Of a stretch of DNA of 64,000 nt, positions 16,229-24,769 are shown piece after piece. The notes under the pieces were generated by a model. That model did not search any database. It was not told where the DNA came from and saw only the letters and a list, made by a program, of their open reading frames with translations. This DNA comes from Runella slithyformis DSM 19594. Its GTDB lineage: Bacteria > Bacteroidota > Bacteroidia > Cytophagales > Spirosomataceae. The position numbers and the translations under genes are program-made. Every line of letters starts with the position of its first letter. The stretch's first letter is position 1. The stretch spans positions 5,531,001 to 5,595,000 of the forward strand of contig NC_015703.1 in assembly GCF_000218895.1 (NCBI RefSeq). Direction: 5' to 3'.

Positions 16229-17875
16229 TTATCCGATTTTTCTGCCCGTGTTGATGATATTCACACCGTTAAAACGCGTCGTCGAGCTTCCGTGCGATAC
16301 CGCACTGACCTGAGCGGGTTGCCCCTTGCCGTCAAAAAACGATCCGAACGTACGGTAATCATCTTTGTCACAGATCTGAACGCACGAGTTCCAAAACTCC
16401 TGCGTATTTGACTGATAGGCAACATCGTCCAACATCCCCACAATTTCGCCGTTTTTGATCTCGTAGAACAACTGCCCGCCGAATTGGAAGTTATAGCGCT
16501 GCTGATCTATCGAATACGAACCGCGACCGATAATATAAATCCCTTTGTCAACGCCTTTGATCATTTGCTGAACGTTGAGTTTTTCTTTTCCGGGGCGCAA
16601 CGACACATTTGGCATCCGCTGAAACTGCACCGAGTTCCAGTTGTCGGCATAGCAGCAACCGTGCGACGCGTTTTCCCCCAGTATATTCACCTGATCGCGG
16701 GTCGCCTGGTAATTCACTAAGATACCGTCTTTGATCAAATCCCACTCCTTACAGGGTACGCCTTCATCGTCGTACCCTACCGTTCCCAAGGTATAAGGCT
16801 GGGTTTTATCAGCCACTATATTTACCTGTTTGCTGCCGTAGTTGAAGCTTTTGGTCTTCCATTTATCCAAGGTCGCAAAGCTTGTTCCGGCGTAGTTGGC
16901 TTCGTATCCCAATACCCGGTCCAATTCGGTAGGGTGCCCTACAGATTCGTGGATGGTCAATCCTAAGTGGTTGGGGTCGAGCACCAGGTCATATTTACCC
17001 GGCATGACCGATTTGGCCGTCATTTTTTCTTTGGCCTGCTTTGAAGCCATGATGGCATCTTCGACCATGTCATACGAGTTACGATACCCTACCAATCCGT
17101 TGGGTCCCGGGATTTTTTCACTTGCCAGGCCATCCAAATACTCATAGCCCATACCCATCGGTGAGCTGATGGCATCGCGGCTTTTGAATTTGCCGGCCTG
17201 TTTATCTACCGCCGTTACGGTAAACGTAGGCCAGATACGGTGAATATCCTGGTCAATGTAGGAGCCATCGGAAGAAGCAAAATATTTTTGTTCGTTGACG
17301 AAGAACAGGTTCGAAGTCACAAAGCCGGCGCCGTTTTTCATCGCCTCACCGTTGACTTTCATCAGCAGGTCGATTTTTTCCTGAACGGGTACCTCAAAGG
17401 CGTTTTTTTTGATGGGCGTTTTCCACGTCACCTCTCCCACGCCTTTTTGCGGGGCCAGCACTACGGGCTCTGTTTGTATCTTTGAATTGGCTTTGGCTAT
17501 GGCCACGGCCGTTTCGGTACATTTGGCAATGCCTTCGGGGCTTACATCGCTTGTAGCGGCAAACCCCCAGGTACCGTTGGCAATGACACGAATCCCCACG
17601 CCATACGATTCGGCGTTAACGATGTTCTGAACCCTGGTTTCGCGGGTAAATAAATACTGTTGAAGATAGCGGCCGATACGAACATCGGTGTAAGTAGCTC
17701 CTTTTGACTTCGCGACATTGAGGGCAACATCTGCCATTTTTTTCTTCATGGCAACGTCAACGCCGGGTTCGAGCAGTTGTTGGAGCGGCACTGCATGGCC
17801 CAAGACAGGAATGGATGACCCCATCATAGCTCCCAAGCCCATGCCTGACAACTGAATAAAATCCCTTCTTTTCAT
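16229..17875 (-). CDS. TldD-family zinc metallopeptidase with Tat-like signal
   Basis: About 548 residues from the ATG at 17875 (a TTG frame 39 bases upstream is less likely). The N-terminus MKRRDFIQLSGMGLG has the twin-arginine pattern followed by a hydrophobic stretch ending GHA, so this subunit may be exported, unlike classical cytoplasmic TldD. The zinc motif is IHESVGH (HExxxH, near residue 305), and the C-terminal Cys-rich GCCYADNWNSVQF is also conserved. It forms a TldD/TldE pair with the next gene and heads the minus-strand operon leading to DUF4159, MoxR and DUF58. Confidence 0.93.
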   Translation of the reverse strand: MKRRDFIQLSGMGLGAMMGSSIPVLGHAVPLQQLLEPGVDVAMKKKMADVALNVAKSKGATYTDVRIGRYLQQYLFTRETRVQNIVNAESYGVGIRVIANGTWGFAATSDVSPEGIAKCTETAVAIAKANSKIQTEPVVLAPQKGVGEVTWKTPIKKNAFEVPVQEKIDLLMKVNGEAMKNGAGFVTSNLFFVNEQKYFASSDGSYIDQDIHRIWPTFTVTAVDKQAGKFKSRDAISSPMGMGYEYLDGLASEKIPGPNGLVGYRNSYDMVEDAIMASKQAKEKMTAKSVMPGKYDLVLDPNHLGLTIHESVGHPTELDRVLGYEANYAGTSFATLDKWKTKSFNYGSKQVNIVADKTQPYTLGTVGYDDEGVPCKEWDLIKDGILVNYQATRDQVNILGENASHGCCYADNWNSVQFQRMPNVSLRPGKEKLNVQQMIKGVDKGIYIIGRGSYSIDQQRYNFQFGGQLFYEIKNGEIVGMLDDVAYQSNTQEFWNSCVQICDKDDYRTFGSFFDGKGQPAQVSAVSHGSSTTRFNGVNIINTGRKIG

Positions 17876-18038
17876 ACTTGGTTTAGTTTTTGATGAATGG
17901 TTAGTGTCGTTCAAATTTCTTTGATACGACCGGTTAGGAGGTGATTTTCAAAAATAGAAAAAATAGGAATCCATCCTGCTATGATGCGACATATTTGCTG
18001 TTTTAAGCGATTACTTGCCAGGACCCGTTCCCATCTGC

Positions 18039-18629
18039 TTAACCTTTCTGAAAAGCTTCATAGTCTTCGGGAGTATCCAGATCCACGCTGCCCGCTTCAA
18101 AGGTGACGAGGTAGGCTTCGTCCAAATGATTCATCACAATGGGTTTGGCGCCCTTATCTCCCGATAGGGTCAAAAGTTCTTCAAAGAGTTTTCGATCAAA
18201 AAGGGCCGGAACACCTACTTCCTCTCCGTATTTACAGGCGACGATGGGTGGTTTTTTGGTACGATAGACGTCGATCATCCGCTCCAGCAATGAAACCGAC
18301 AGATAGGGTTGGTCACAGACCAACATGATGACCGCGTCTACGTCTTTATAGGTCATGTACAGACCGGCCAGGCCCATCTTTACCGACGATGACATTCCTT
18401 CATGCCACATGGGATTGTCGATCACCGTCAGCGGCAGATCAATGATCTCCGGGGCAATTTGTGCTTTGTTGGCCCCGATGACCATCACGACCGGGTAACA
18501 GTCAGTGGCCAATGCCACTTCGGCGGTACGCCGCAGGAGACTTTTACCGTCAATGTCCAGCAATTGTTTAGGCGATCCCATCCGTTTGGATTCTCCGGCC
18601 GCCAATAAGATAATACCGATGTTGTTCAA
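18039..18629 (-). CDS. MobA/MocA-like nucleotidyltransferase
   Basis: 196 residues, a single NTP-transferase domain. The N-terminal LLAAGESKRMGSPKQLL is the nucleotide-binding signature of molybdenum-cofactor cytidylyl/guanylyltransferases, and LVCDQPYLS carries the metal-binding Asp near residue 100. Members of this group add CMP or GMP to molybdopterin for Mo-hydroxylases or formate dehydrogenase-type enzymes. No Mo-enzyme gene is adjacent, but fdhD lies at 62586 in this window. A sugar-nucleotide role cannot be excluded. Confidence 0.85.
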   Translation of the reverse strand: MNNIGIILLAAGESKRMGSPKQLLDIDGKSLLRRTAEVALATDCYPVVMVIGANKAQIAPEIIDLPLTVIDNPMWHEGMSSSVKMGLAGLYMTYKDVDAVIMLVCDQPYLSVSLLERMIDVYRTKKPPIVACKYGEEVGVPALFDRKLFEELLTLSGDKGAKPIVMNHLDEAYLVTFEAGSVDLDTPEDYEAFQKG

Positions 18630-18660
18630 GGAATATAGAGGATTTAGTAAAATGACGAGT

Positions 18661-18714
18661 GACGAATATACGAATGACGAATTGGGTGACGAATATACGA
18701 ATGACGAATTGGGT
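18661..18714. repeat. Perfect tandem duplication of a 27-bp unit (dispersed repeat, copy 2)
   Basis: GACGAATATACGAATGACGAATTGGGT is present twice in exact tandem (18661-18687, 18688-18714); within it the motif CGAATGACGAATT is the reverse complement of the ATTCGTCATTCG motif near 7720 and 38640. Intergenic between mobA-like and truA genes. The flanking minus-strand ATTCGTCACTCGTCATTT is shared with the copy near 38640. Confidence 0.85.
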
Positions 18715-18849
18715 GCAGGGTGCGACTATGAATACAATGGACGAACAGAGGAACGCTTAAAAATCCATTTCACTTTTGTGAAATCATTCCTTTTTGAATC
18801 CCCAATACTTTTACATTTTATATTTACCATTTTATATTTTGCGGTTTCC

Positions 18850-19599
18850 CTATAGCACAATACTCTCCCATTCATAACCGACCTCTACCAGAAACAGCCC
18901 GCAGGCGGGTGCCTGGGCAGCGGCATTCTTACGGTTTTTCGACATGATCAGCTGTTCAAAATCCGCATAGGTCTTTTTTCCCTGTCCCACTTCCAGCAAT
19001 GTACCCACAATGGCCCGCACCATGCCGCGCAGAAAGCGATTGGCTTTGATGTAAAACGTCAGTCCGTTCCGTGTTTTCTGCCAATAAGCGTGCTCAATGG
19101 TACATAAAAAGGTTTTGACGTCGGTGTGAATTTTACTGAAACATTCAAAATCAGTGTATTGAAGCAGCAGGCCGGCCGCTTCGTTCATTTTTTGAATATC
19201 CAACTCCGGCCGAAAGATATGGGCCAGCTCCGAAAGAAAGGAATTTTTCTGAAAAATAATACGGTACTCATAGCAACGATGCGTAGCGGCAAAGCGTGAA
19301 TGCACGTCGGCCCGGACGGGAATGATTTGCGGAACGGCAATATCTTTGGGCAGCAGACTGTTCAGCCCCAACGTTACCCGTTCAGGCGAAGCGATCGGTA
19401 TTTCACTGTCAAAATGGGCAAATTGCTGCTCGGCATGCACCCCCGCATCAGTCCGACTGCTTCCGATGATCTCTACAGGAGCCCGCAGAAGAATCCCCAG
19501 CGCCCGTTCCAATTCTTCCTGAACGGTAATGCCGTTGGGCTGACGCTGCCAACCGTGATAATGGGTTCCTTTATAACTTACTTCAATAAAATAACGCAT
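18850..19599 (-). CDS. truA: tRNA pseudouridine(38-40) synthase
   Basis: 249 residues from the ATG at 19599, normal for TruA. It converts U38-U40 in the anticodon stem to pseudouridine. The catalytic Asp lies in SSRTDAGVHA (about residue 52), GTHYHGWQRQ is the N-terminal family motif, and RFLRGMVRAIVG the C-terminal one. A TATCTTTG box lies only a few bases before the ATG, so the transcript may be nearly leaderless. It is divergent from the foldase gene at 19735. Confidence 0.97.
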   Translation of the reverse strand: MRYFIEVSYKGTHYHGWQRQPNGITVQEELERALGILLRAPVEIIGSSRTDAGVHAEQQFAHFDSEIPIASPERVTLGLNSLLPKDIAVPQIIPVRADVHSRFAATHRCYEYRIIFQKNSFLSELAHIFRPELDIQKMNEAAGLLLQYTDFECFSKIHTDVKTFLCTIEHAYWQKTRNGLTFYIKANRFLRGMVRAIVGTLLEVGQGKKTYADFEQLIMSKNRKNAAAQAPACGLFLVEVGYEWESIVL

Positions 19600-19648
19600 G
19601 TGCAAAGATAATTACTTAATATGCATTGAGAAGCCTGAAAAGAACGGA

Positions 19649-19682
19649 TTGTTTAAACTTTCAGAAAGTTGGCGTAACTTTG
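19649..19682 (+). promoter_or_regulatory. Bacteroidota-type promoter for the foldase-MoxR operon
   Basis: A TAACTTTG box (19675-19682) matches the Bacteroidota -7 consensus TAnnTTTG, with TTG at 19649-19651 as the -33 element 23 bases upstream. The start codon at 19735 follows about 45 bases later. Prediction from consensus only. Confidence 0.55.
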
Positions 19683-19734
19683 CATCCTTCACAATAAATG
19701 AAGTGCCATTGCTGTTAAGATTTAAAAAGTTAAG

Positions 19735-22020
19735 ATGAAGTATTGTTTTTGGGGGTTTATCGGTGTTTTTCTAAGTTTCTGGGGTTGCAAAACGGCCAAA
19801 CCGGTCCCTCAGGCTCCCCCCGAGCCGGTGATTCTTTCCATTGGGGACAAGAAATTTACGACCGATGAATTTTTTCAATCTTTCACCAAGAACCAATTTT
19901 CGGACGACACCTCCAAATCAACCAATATCAGCGAGTATTTACAGTTGTTTACCAATCTAAAACTTAAAGTCATTGCGGCCCAAAGCGAAGGAAAAGATAC
20001 AACTGCCGCTTTTAGGGAAGAACTTGCCGCCTATCGCAAACAATTGGCCCAACCGTACCTTACAGACCGGACGCTGGTGGAAAACCTCGTAGCCGAAGCC
20101 TACGAGCGTATGAAGGAGGAGATAAAAGCTTCTCATATCCTGATCGCGGTTTCACCGGATGCTTCTCCCGAAGATACCTTATCGGCCTATCGGTCGGCAA
20201 TCGCCCTGCGCAGCCGAATCCTGCAACAGGAAATTACGTTTGAAGAAGCCGCCGGGCGCTTTTCAAAAGATGCCGTTTCAGCTTCCAAAGGAGGAGATTT
20301 AGGCTATTTTACCGTATTCCAGACGGTTTATCCGTTTGAAAATGCCGCCTATAATGCGTCGCCGCAAATAGTTTCCGACCCGATACGCACAAAATCAGGG
20401 TATCATTTGATCAAAGTGACGGATCGACGGCCTTCGCGCGGAAAAATACAGGTGGCGCATATTTTGGTTCGCATCAGTGCCAATGCTACACCCGAAGGAA
20501 AAGCCGCCGCTAAGGCCCGAATTGAAAAAGCTCACAGCTTACTGCAACAGGAAGCTTGGGAAGTAGTGTGTCGCGATTATTCCGATGAACCAACCACCAA
20601 AGATAACGGCGGAATCCTGAATGAATTCGGCACAGGTTCCATGACGCCGGCGTTTGAAGAAGCGGCGTTTTCCCTGAAACGCATCGGTGATATTTCACAA
20701 CCCTTTCTGAGCAACTATGGTTGGCATATTGTGAAATTGATCAATCGCAAACCTATTGAATCGTTTTCAGAACTGTCGCCGCAATTACATCAGAAAGTAA
20801 CAACCGATTCGCGCGGTGAACTTATTCGTGAGGCATTGGTCGCCAAGCTTCATAAGGAGTATAAACTTACCGAAACTGCTCTTTATAATGAGGTTCTGAC
20901 TTTTCCGGACTCTAATTTATTAACAGGAAAATGGAAATTCAGGGAACCGCTCACGGCCGCTCTTGATAAAAAAGCATTGGTTCAGATCGCAAATCAACCC
21001 TATACCGTCAATCAATTTTTTGAGTACGTTTATAATCGTCAACAACCCGTACCCGCCGGCACGTCACTAACCATGCTGATGCAACGGTATTATCGTCAGT
21101 TTGTAAACCAAAAATTGATCGAAATCGAAGAGGCCAATTTGGAAAAGAAACATCCTGACTTTAAGGCATTGATGACCGAAATGCGCGATGGTGTACTATT
21201 TACTCAAGCCTTAGAGGCTAATGTACTTGAGCCATCCTTGACCGATTCATTGGGGCAGAAACAGTATTGGGAACAAAATAAAGCCAACTACCGCTATTCT
21301 GAACGGGCATTTGCCACCCTGGTCGTGAGCGACAGCGATACACTGTTAAAACGGGCTCAGGAATCACTTTCTACGAAACCATATCAATTACGGCGTAAAG
21401 GCAATGACCTGCTTTTTCCTACTTCAGCCACCGCTCTGAGCGTAAAACACCGTGAAGCCCTGTTTGAAGTGGCACTGACCCTGCTTAATAATGAAAATTA
21501 TTTGGTAGAGGTTTCTTCCTACGGCGATGCCGACGAACCTGACTCAGTATCGACGCTTCGACTTCAAAACGCCATTAAAGCCCTGACCAACAACAATGTG
21601 CCGTTGACCCGGATCATAGAGAAAGATTACGGAAAATTTAAGCCCGTTGCCAACGCTGCCCGAAACCGTCGGGTCAGTTTTCAATACTTCAGCACTTCTA
21701 AAAAAGACCTTGAAAAAGCCCTGAATGCGCTGAAATTGGGCACTGTTTTACTTACGGAAGGCGCATTTGCCAAAGGAACCAATCGCTACATAGACGCAGC
21801 CCGGTGGGAAGTAGGCAACCATACGGTAAATTTCAATAACCAAAAGATTTGGATATCCATCACCAAAATTGAGCCCGCCCGCATCAAAACCTTTGCCGAA
21901 GCCCGCGGAGCCGTAATCAACGATTTCCAAAAACAATTGGAACACAATTGGCTCAACCAATTACGCCAAAAGTTTGTCGTTCAGATAAACGAAGAAGAAT
22001 TACGTAAATTAGCAAAGTAA
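19735..22020 (+). CDS. Large PPIC-type peptidyl-prolyl isomerase lipoprotein
   Basis: 761 residues. The signal peptide ends in a lipobox (SFWGC, Cys near residue 18), so it is probably anchored in the envelope. Two parvulin domains lie at about residues 130-230 (IKASHILIAV, SKGGDLGYFTVFQ) and 240-345 (VAHILVRIS, NGGILNEFGTGSM), followed by a long helical C-terminal region. Such proteins assist folding of exported and outer membrane proteins. First gene of a three-gene operon with a SurA-like protein and a MoxR ATPase. Confidence 0.92.
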   Translation: MKYCFWGFIGVFLSFWGCKTAKPVPQAPPEPVILSIGDKKFTTDEFFQSFTKNQFSDDTSKSTNISEYLQLFTNLKLKVIAAQSEGKDTTAAFREELAAYRKQLAQPYLTDRTLVENLVAEAYERMKEEIKASHILIAVSPDASPEDTLSAYRSAIALRSRILQQEITFEEAAGRFSKDAVSASKGGDLGYFTVFQTVYPFENAAYNASPQIVSDPIRTKSGYHLIKVTDRRPSRGKIQVAHILVRISANATPEGKAAAKARIEKAHSLLQQEAWEVVCRDYSDEPTTKDNGGILNEFGTGSMTPAFEEAAFSLKRIGDISQPFLSNYGWHIVKLINRKPIESFSELSPQLHQKVTTDSRGELIREALVAKLHKEYKLTETALYNEVLTFPDSNLLTGKWKFREPLTAALDKKALVQIANQPYTVNQFFEYVYNRQQPVPAGTSLTMLMQRYYRQFVNQKLIEIEEANLEKKHPDFKALMTEMRDGVLFTQALEANVLEPSLTDSLGQKQYWEQNKANYRYSERAFATLVVSDSDTLLKRAQESLSTKPYQLRRKGNDLLFPTSATALSVKHREALFEVALTLLNNENYLVEVSSYGDADEPDSVSTLRLQNAIKALTNNNVPLTRIIEKDYGKFKPVANAARNRRVSFQYFSTSKKDLEKALNALKLGTVLLTEGAFAKGTNRYIDAARWEVGNHTVNFNNQKIWISITKIEPARIKTFAEARGAVINDFQKQLEHNWLNQLRQKFVVQINEEELRKLAK

Positions 22021-22077
22021 AGTCGGTTAAAATCCGTTAATACTATAAACCCCGAATTCGAAGAACGTCTAACAAAT

Positions 22078-23472
22078 ATGAAAAAAGCATTGAATCTAAA
22101 ACTGCCTTATTTTTCCCTCATTCGCACTGCCCTGTCAACGCTGGTTTTAGTCTGTGTTGCCCTGTCAGGTACTCAGGCACAAGGCAAAAGCACCAGCGTC
22201 AATAAAGTTATTGCGCGGGTAGACAATTACTATATCCTCCGATCGGAATTGGAAGAGTACCTCATTCAGGCCCGGTCACAGGCGCAGGGTCAACCCCTGC
22301 CTACGGCTTGCCAGGCATTGGAACGACTGATCGTGAATAAAATGCTCCTCGCCAAAGCGGAAATTGACTCGGTAATTGTAGAAGATAAACTAATTGATAG
22401 CCAGGTATCCTCCAGAATGGATTATATGGCCAAGCGGTTCGGTTCAGAGAAGAACATTGTGGAGGCCTACGGAAAAAGTATCGAAGCTCTCAAATATGAG
22501 CTAAGGGAGCCCATCAAGCAGGAAATGGTGGCCGAAAAAATGCAGAGTAAAATAACCGAAGCCATCAAGGTGACGCCCAATGAAGTACGAAAATTCTTCA
22601 ACAGTATCCCCAAAGACAGCTTACCCTATATTCCGGCTGAGGTGGAAATCGGTCAAATTGTACGGTACGCTAAAGTAACCAAGGCCCAAAAGGAAGAGTT
22701 ACGGGCGCGCCTGCTCGATTATAAAGCACGGGTGGAAAAAGGAGAAGATTTTTCCTCATTAGCTTCGGCCTATTCAGAAGACCTCGGTTCAGCCCAGCAG
22801 GGCGGCGATCTGGGATTTGCCAAACGCGGCGATATGGTGGCTGAATTTGAAGGAGCAGCCCTAAAGCTGAAGCCAAATGAAATATCAGAACCCGTTGAAT
22901 CCGACTTCGGTCTGCACCTGATTCAATTGCTCGAAACCCGCGGAGCTGAATACCACGCCCGCCATATTTTGCTGCGTCCCGACTACAACCGTATGGATAT
23001 GTCGGAGCCCAAACACGTGTTGGACAGCCTCTATAATATGATCAAAACGGACACTCTGAAGTTTGAGAAAGTGGCCAAAACGTGGTCAGAAGACAAAAGC
23101 ACGGCCGACGCCGGCGGATTGCTGAAAGACCAGCAAACAGGCTCTTCACGTTTGCCGCTTGATGCTTCGATGGACTATGGCTTGTATATGATGCTTGATA
23201 CCATGAAAGTTGGCACGATAAGTGCGCCCATGAATTACCGTACCGATGATGGTAAAACCGCCATGCGTATCATTTATTACAAAAGCCGCGTGGAGCCGCA
23301 CACAGCGAGTTTGAAAGAAGATTTTGAGAAGCTGACCAATATTGTCCTGGCCAATAAAAAAACCCAAGCGGTAGATGAATGGTTTAAGAAGGCAATTGCC
23401 GATGTGTTCATCAAAGTGGATCCCGAATACCAGGGATGTAAAATGATGGGCATTGATCTGGAGGCAAATTAG
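22078..23472 (+). CDS. SurA-like periplasmic peptidyl-prolyl isomerase
   Basis: 464 residues, close to SurA length. An N-terminal signal peptide ends near SGTQAQ, followed by the SurA N-domain ([20 protein letters not shown]) and two parvulin domains near residues 180-285 ([15 protein letters not shown]) and 290-390. It chaperones unfolded beta-barrel proteins in the periplasm. 57 bases separate it from the first foldase gene, and the MoxR gene follows by 74 bases. Confidence 0.92.
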   Translation: MKKALNLKLPYFSLIRTALSTLVLVCVALSGTQAQGKSTSVNKVIARVDNYYILRSELEEYLIQARSQAQGQPLPTACQALERLIVNKMLLAKAEIDSVIVEDKLIDSQVSSRMDYMAKRFGSEKNIVEAYGKSIEALKYELREPIKQEMVAEKMQSKITEAIKVTPNEVRKFFNSIPKDSLPYIPAEVEIGQIVRYAKVTKAQKEELRARLLDYKARVEKGEDFSSLASAYSEDLGSAQQGGDLGFAKRGDMVAEFEGAALKLKPNEISEPVESDFGLHLIQLLETRGAEYHARHILLRPDYNRMDMSEPKHVLDSLYNMIKTDTLKFEKVAKTWSEDKSTADAGGLLKDQQTGSSRLPLDASMDYGLYMMLDTMKVGTISAPMNYRTDDGKTAMRIIYYKSRVEPHTASLKEDFEKLTNIVLANKKTQAVDEWFKKAIADVFIKVDPEYQGCKMMGIDLEAN

Positions 23473-23546
23473 CGACGTTCGTTTTGTTGCGTTATAGAGC
23501 TATATTCACAAAGTACCATGTATCAACCACTAACCATAAACCCTCA

Positions 23547-24509
23547 ATGAAGTTTTCTTCTGACGTCGCTGCTGCAGAAGCACTAAAAGAATCTTACGAA
23601 AAACTCCGTTCGGAAATTGGCAAAGTCATTGTCGGTCAGGATGAAACGGTGCGTTTGTTGCTTACCGCTATTTTTTGCCAGGGCCATTGCCTGTTGGTGG
23701 GTGTACCCGGATTAGCAAAAACGCTCCTGATCCAAACCATTTCCGGCGCATTGGATCTGAGTTTTAACCGTATTCAGTTCACTCCCGACCTCATGCCTTC
23801 TGATATTCTGGGCTCCGAAACGTTGGACAATGAACGGAATTTTCGCTTTATCAAAGGGCCCGTATTTGCCAATATCATTCTGGCAGATGAGATCAACCGG
23901 ACCCCTCCCAAAACGCAGTCGGCGCTGTTGGAAGCGATGCAGGAATATTCCGTAACGGTGGCCGGACAAAAGCACCCGTTGAGCCGTCCGTTTTTTGTTT
24001 TGGCTACGCAAAACCCCATCGAACAGGAAGGCACCTATCCGCTCCCCGAAGCACAGTTGGACCGTTTTATGTTTATGGTGTACCTGGATTACCCTTCCTA
24101 TCAGGAAGAGCTTAATATCGTTAAATCCACTACTACCGACAATAAACCCGTCATTAATACCGTCATTTCGGCCGCTGAGATAGAAGCGTTCCAACACTTG
24201 GTACGTCGTGTTCCAGTTACGGATAATGTCATAGAATATGCCGTAAAACTCGTCCAAAAAACCCGCCCGATGGGCGATTTCGCCACAAATGACACCAAAA
24301 ACTACCTGGAATGGGGAGCCGGCCCGAGGGCATCACAAAACTTGATCCTTGCGGCTAAATGCAACGCCCTCATCAACGGTAAGTATTCGCCGGATATTGA
24401 AGATATTAAGGCGGTTGCCCTCCCTATATTACGACACCGCATTGTGCGTAACTTTAAAGCCGAAGCCGAAGGTATTTCGGTCAATGAGATCATAAAGCGA
24501 TTGGTGTAG
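23547..24509 (+). CDS. MoxR-family AAA+ ATPase (second copy)
   Basis: About 320 residues from the ATG at 23547; the frame extends 63 bases upstream to a TTG. The ATP-binding loop GVPGLAKT, Walker [23 protein letters not shown] and lid GAGPRASQ are intact. It is clearly paralogous to the ATPase at 12933-13910 but keeps no DUF58 or VWA partner beside it, being encoded after two periplasmic foldases. It may work with a partner outside this window. A strong hairpin follows. Confidence 0.93.
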   Translation: MKFSSDVAAAEALKESYEKLRSEIGKVIVGQDETVRLLLTAIFCQGHCLLVGVPGLAKTLLIQTISGALDLSFNRIQFTPDLMPSDILGSETLDNERNFRFIKGPVFANIILADEINRTPPKTQSALLEAMQEYSVTVAGQKHPLSRPFFVLATQNPIEQEGTYPLPEAQLDRFMFMVYLDYPSYQEELNIVKSTTTDNKPVINTVISAAEIEAFQHLVRRVPVTDNVIEYAVKLVQKTRPMGDFATNDTKNYLEWGAGPRASQNLILAAKCNALINGKYSPDIEDIKAVALPILRHRIVRNFKAEAEGISVNEIIKRLV

Positions 24510-24534
24510 CACTCCATTTAACGATAACGATACT

Positions 24535-24600
24535 CACGCAAAGACGCGGAGAAGCAAAGACTAAAGCCCTTTGCCCCTCCGTATCTTTGCGTGATTTTTT
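24535..24600 (+). terminator. Hairpin terminator after the second MoxR gene
   Basis: CACGCAAAGA at 24535-24544 pairs with TCTTTGCGTG at 24584-24593; inner GGAG and GCAAAG segments pair with CTCC and CTTTGC, and TTTTTT follows. It resembles other CTTTGC...GCGTG sequences near 30950 and 46990. Serves as a rho-independent terminator. Confidence 0.7.
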
Positions 24601-24769
24601 ATTTAAGGAGTATTTGAGTTCGGGGCTAATTAGCCATACACACAGCCATAAGAATAACTGCCTAAAGATAAATATGCGGGCTAACTGTCGGAAAAACCTA
24701 ATTAATCAGTACGACAAATGCTTTTCGTTCGTACCTTGCAACCCCAATATCAACCCTCAATAAACCGTC

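Noticed and set aside
18661-18714. CRISPR array
   Set aside because: Two copies in direct tandem with no spacers and no cas genes; a simple repeat.
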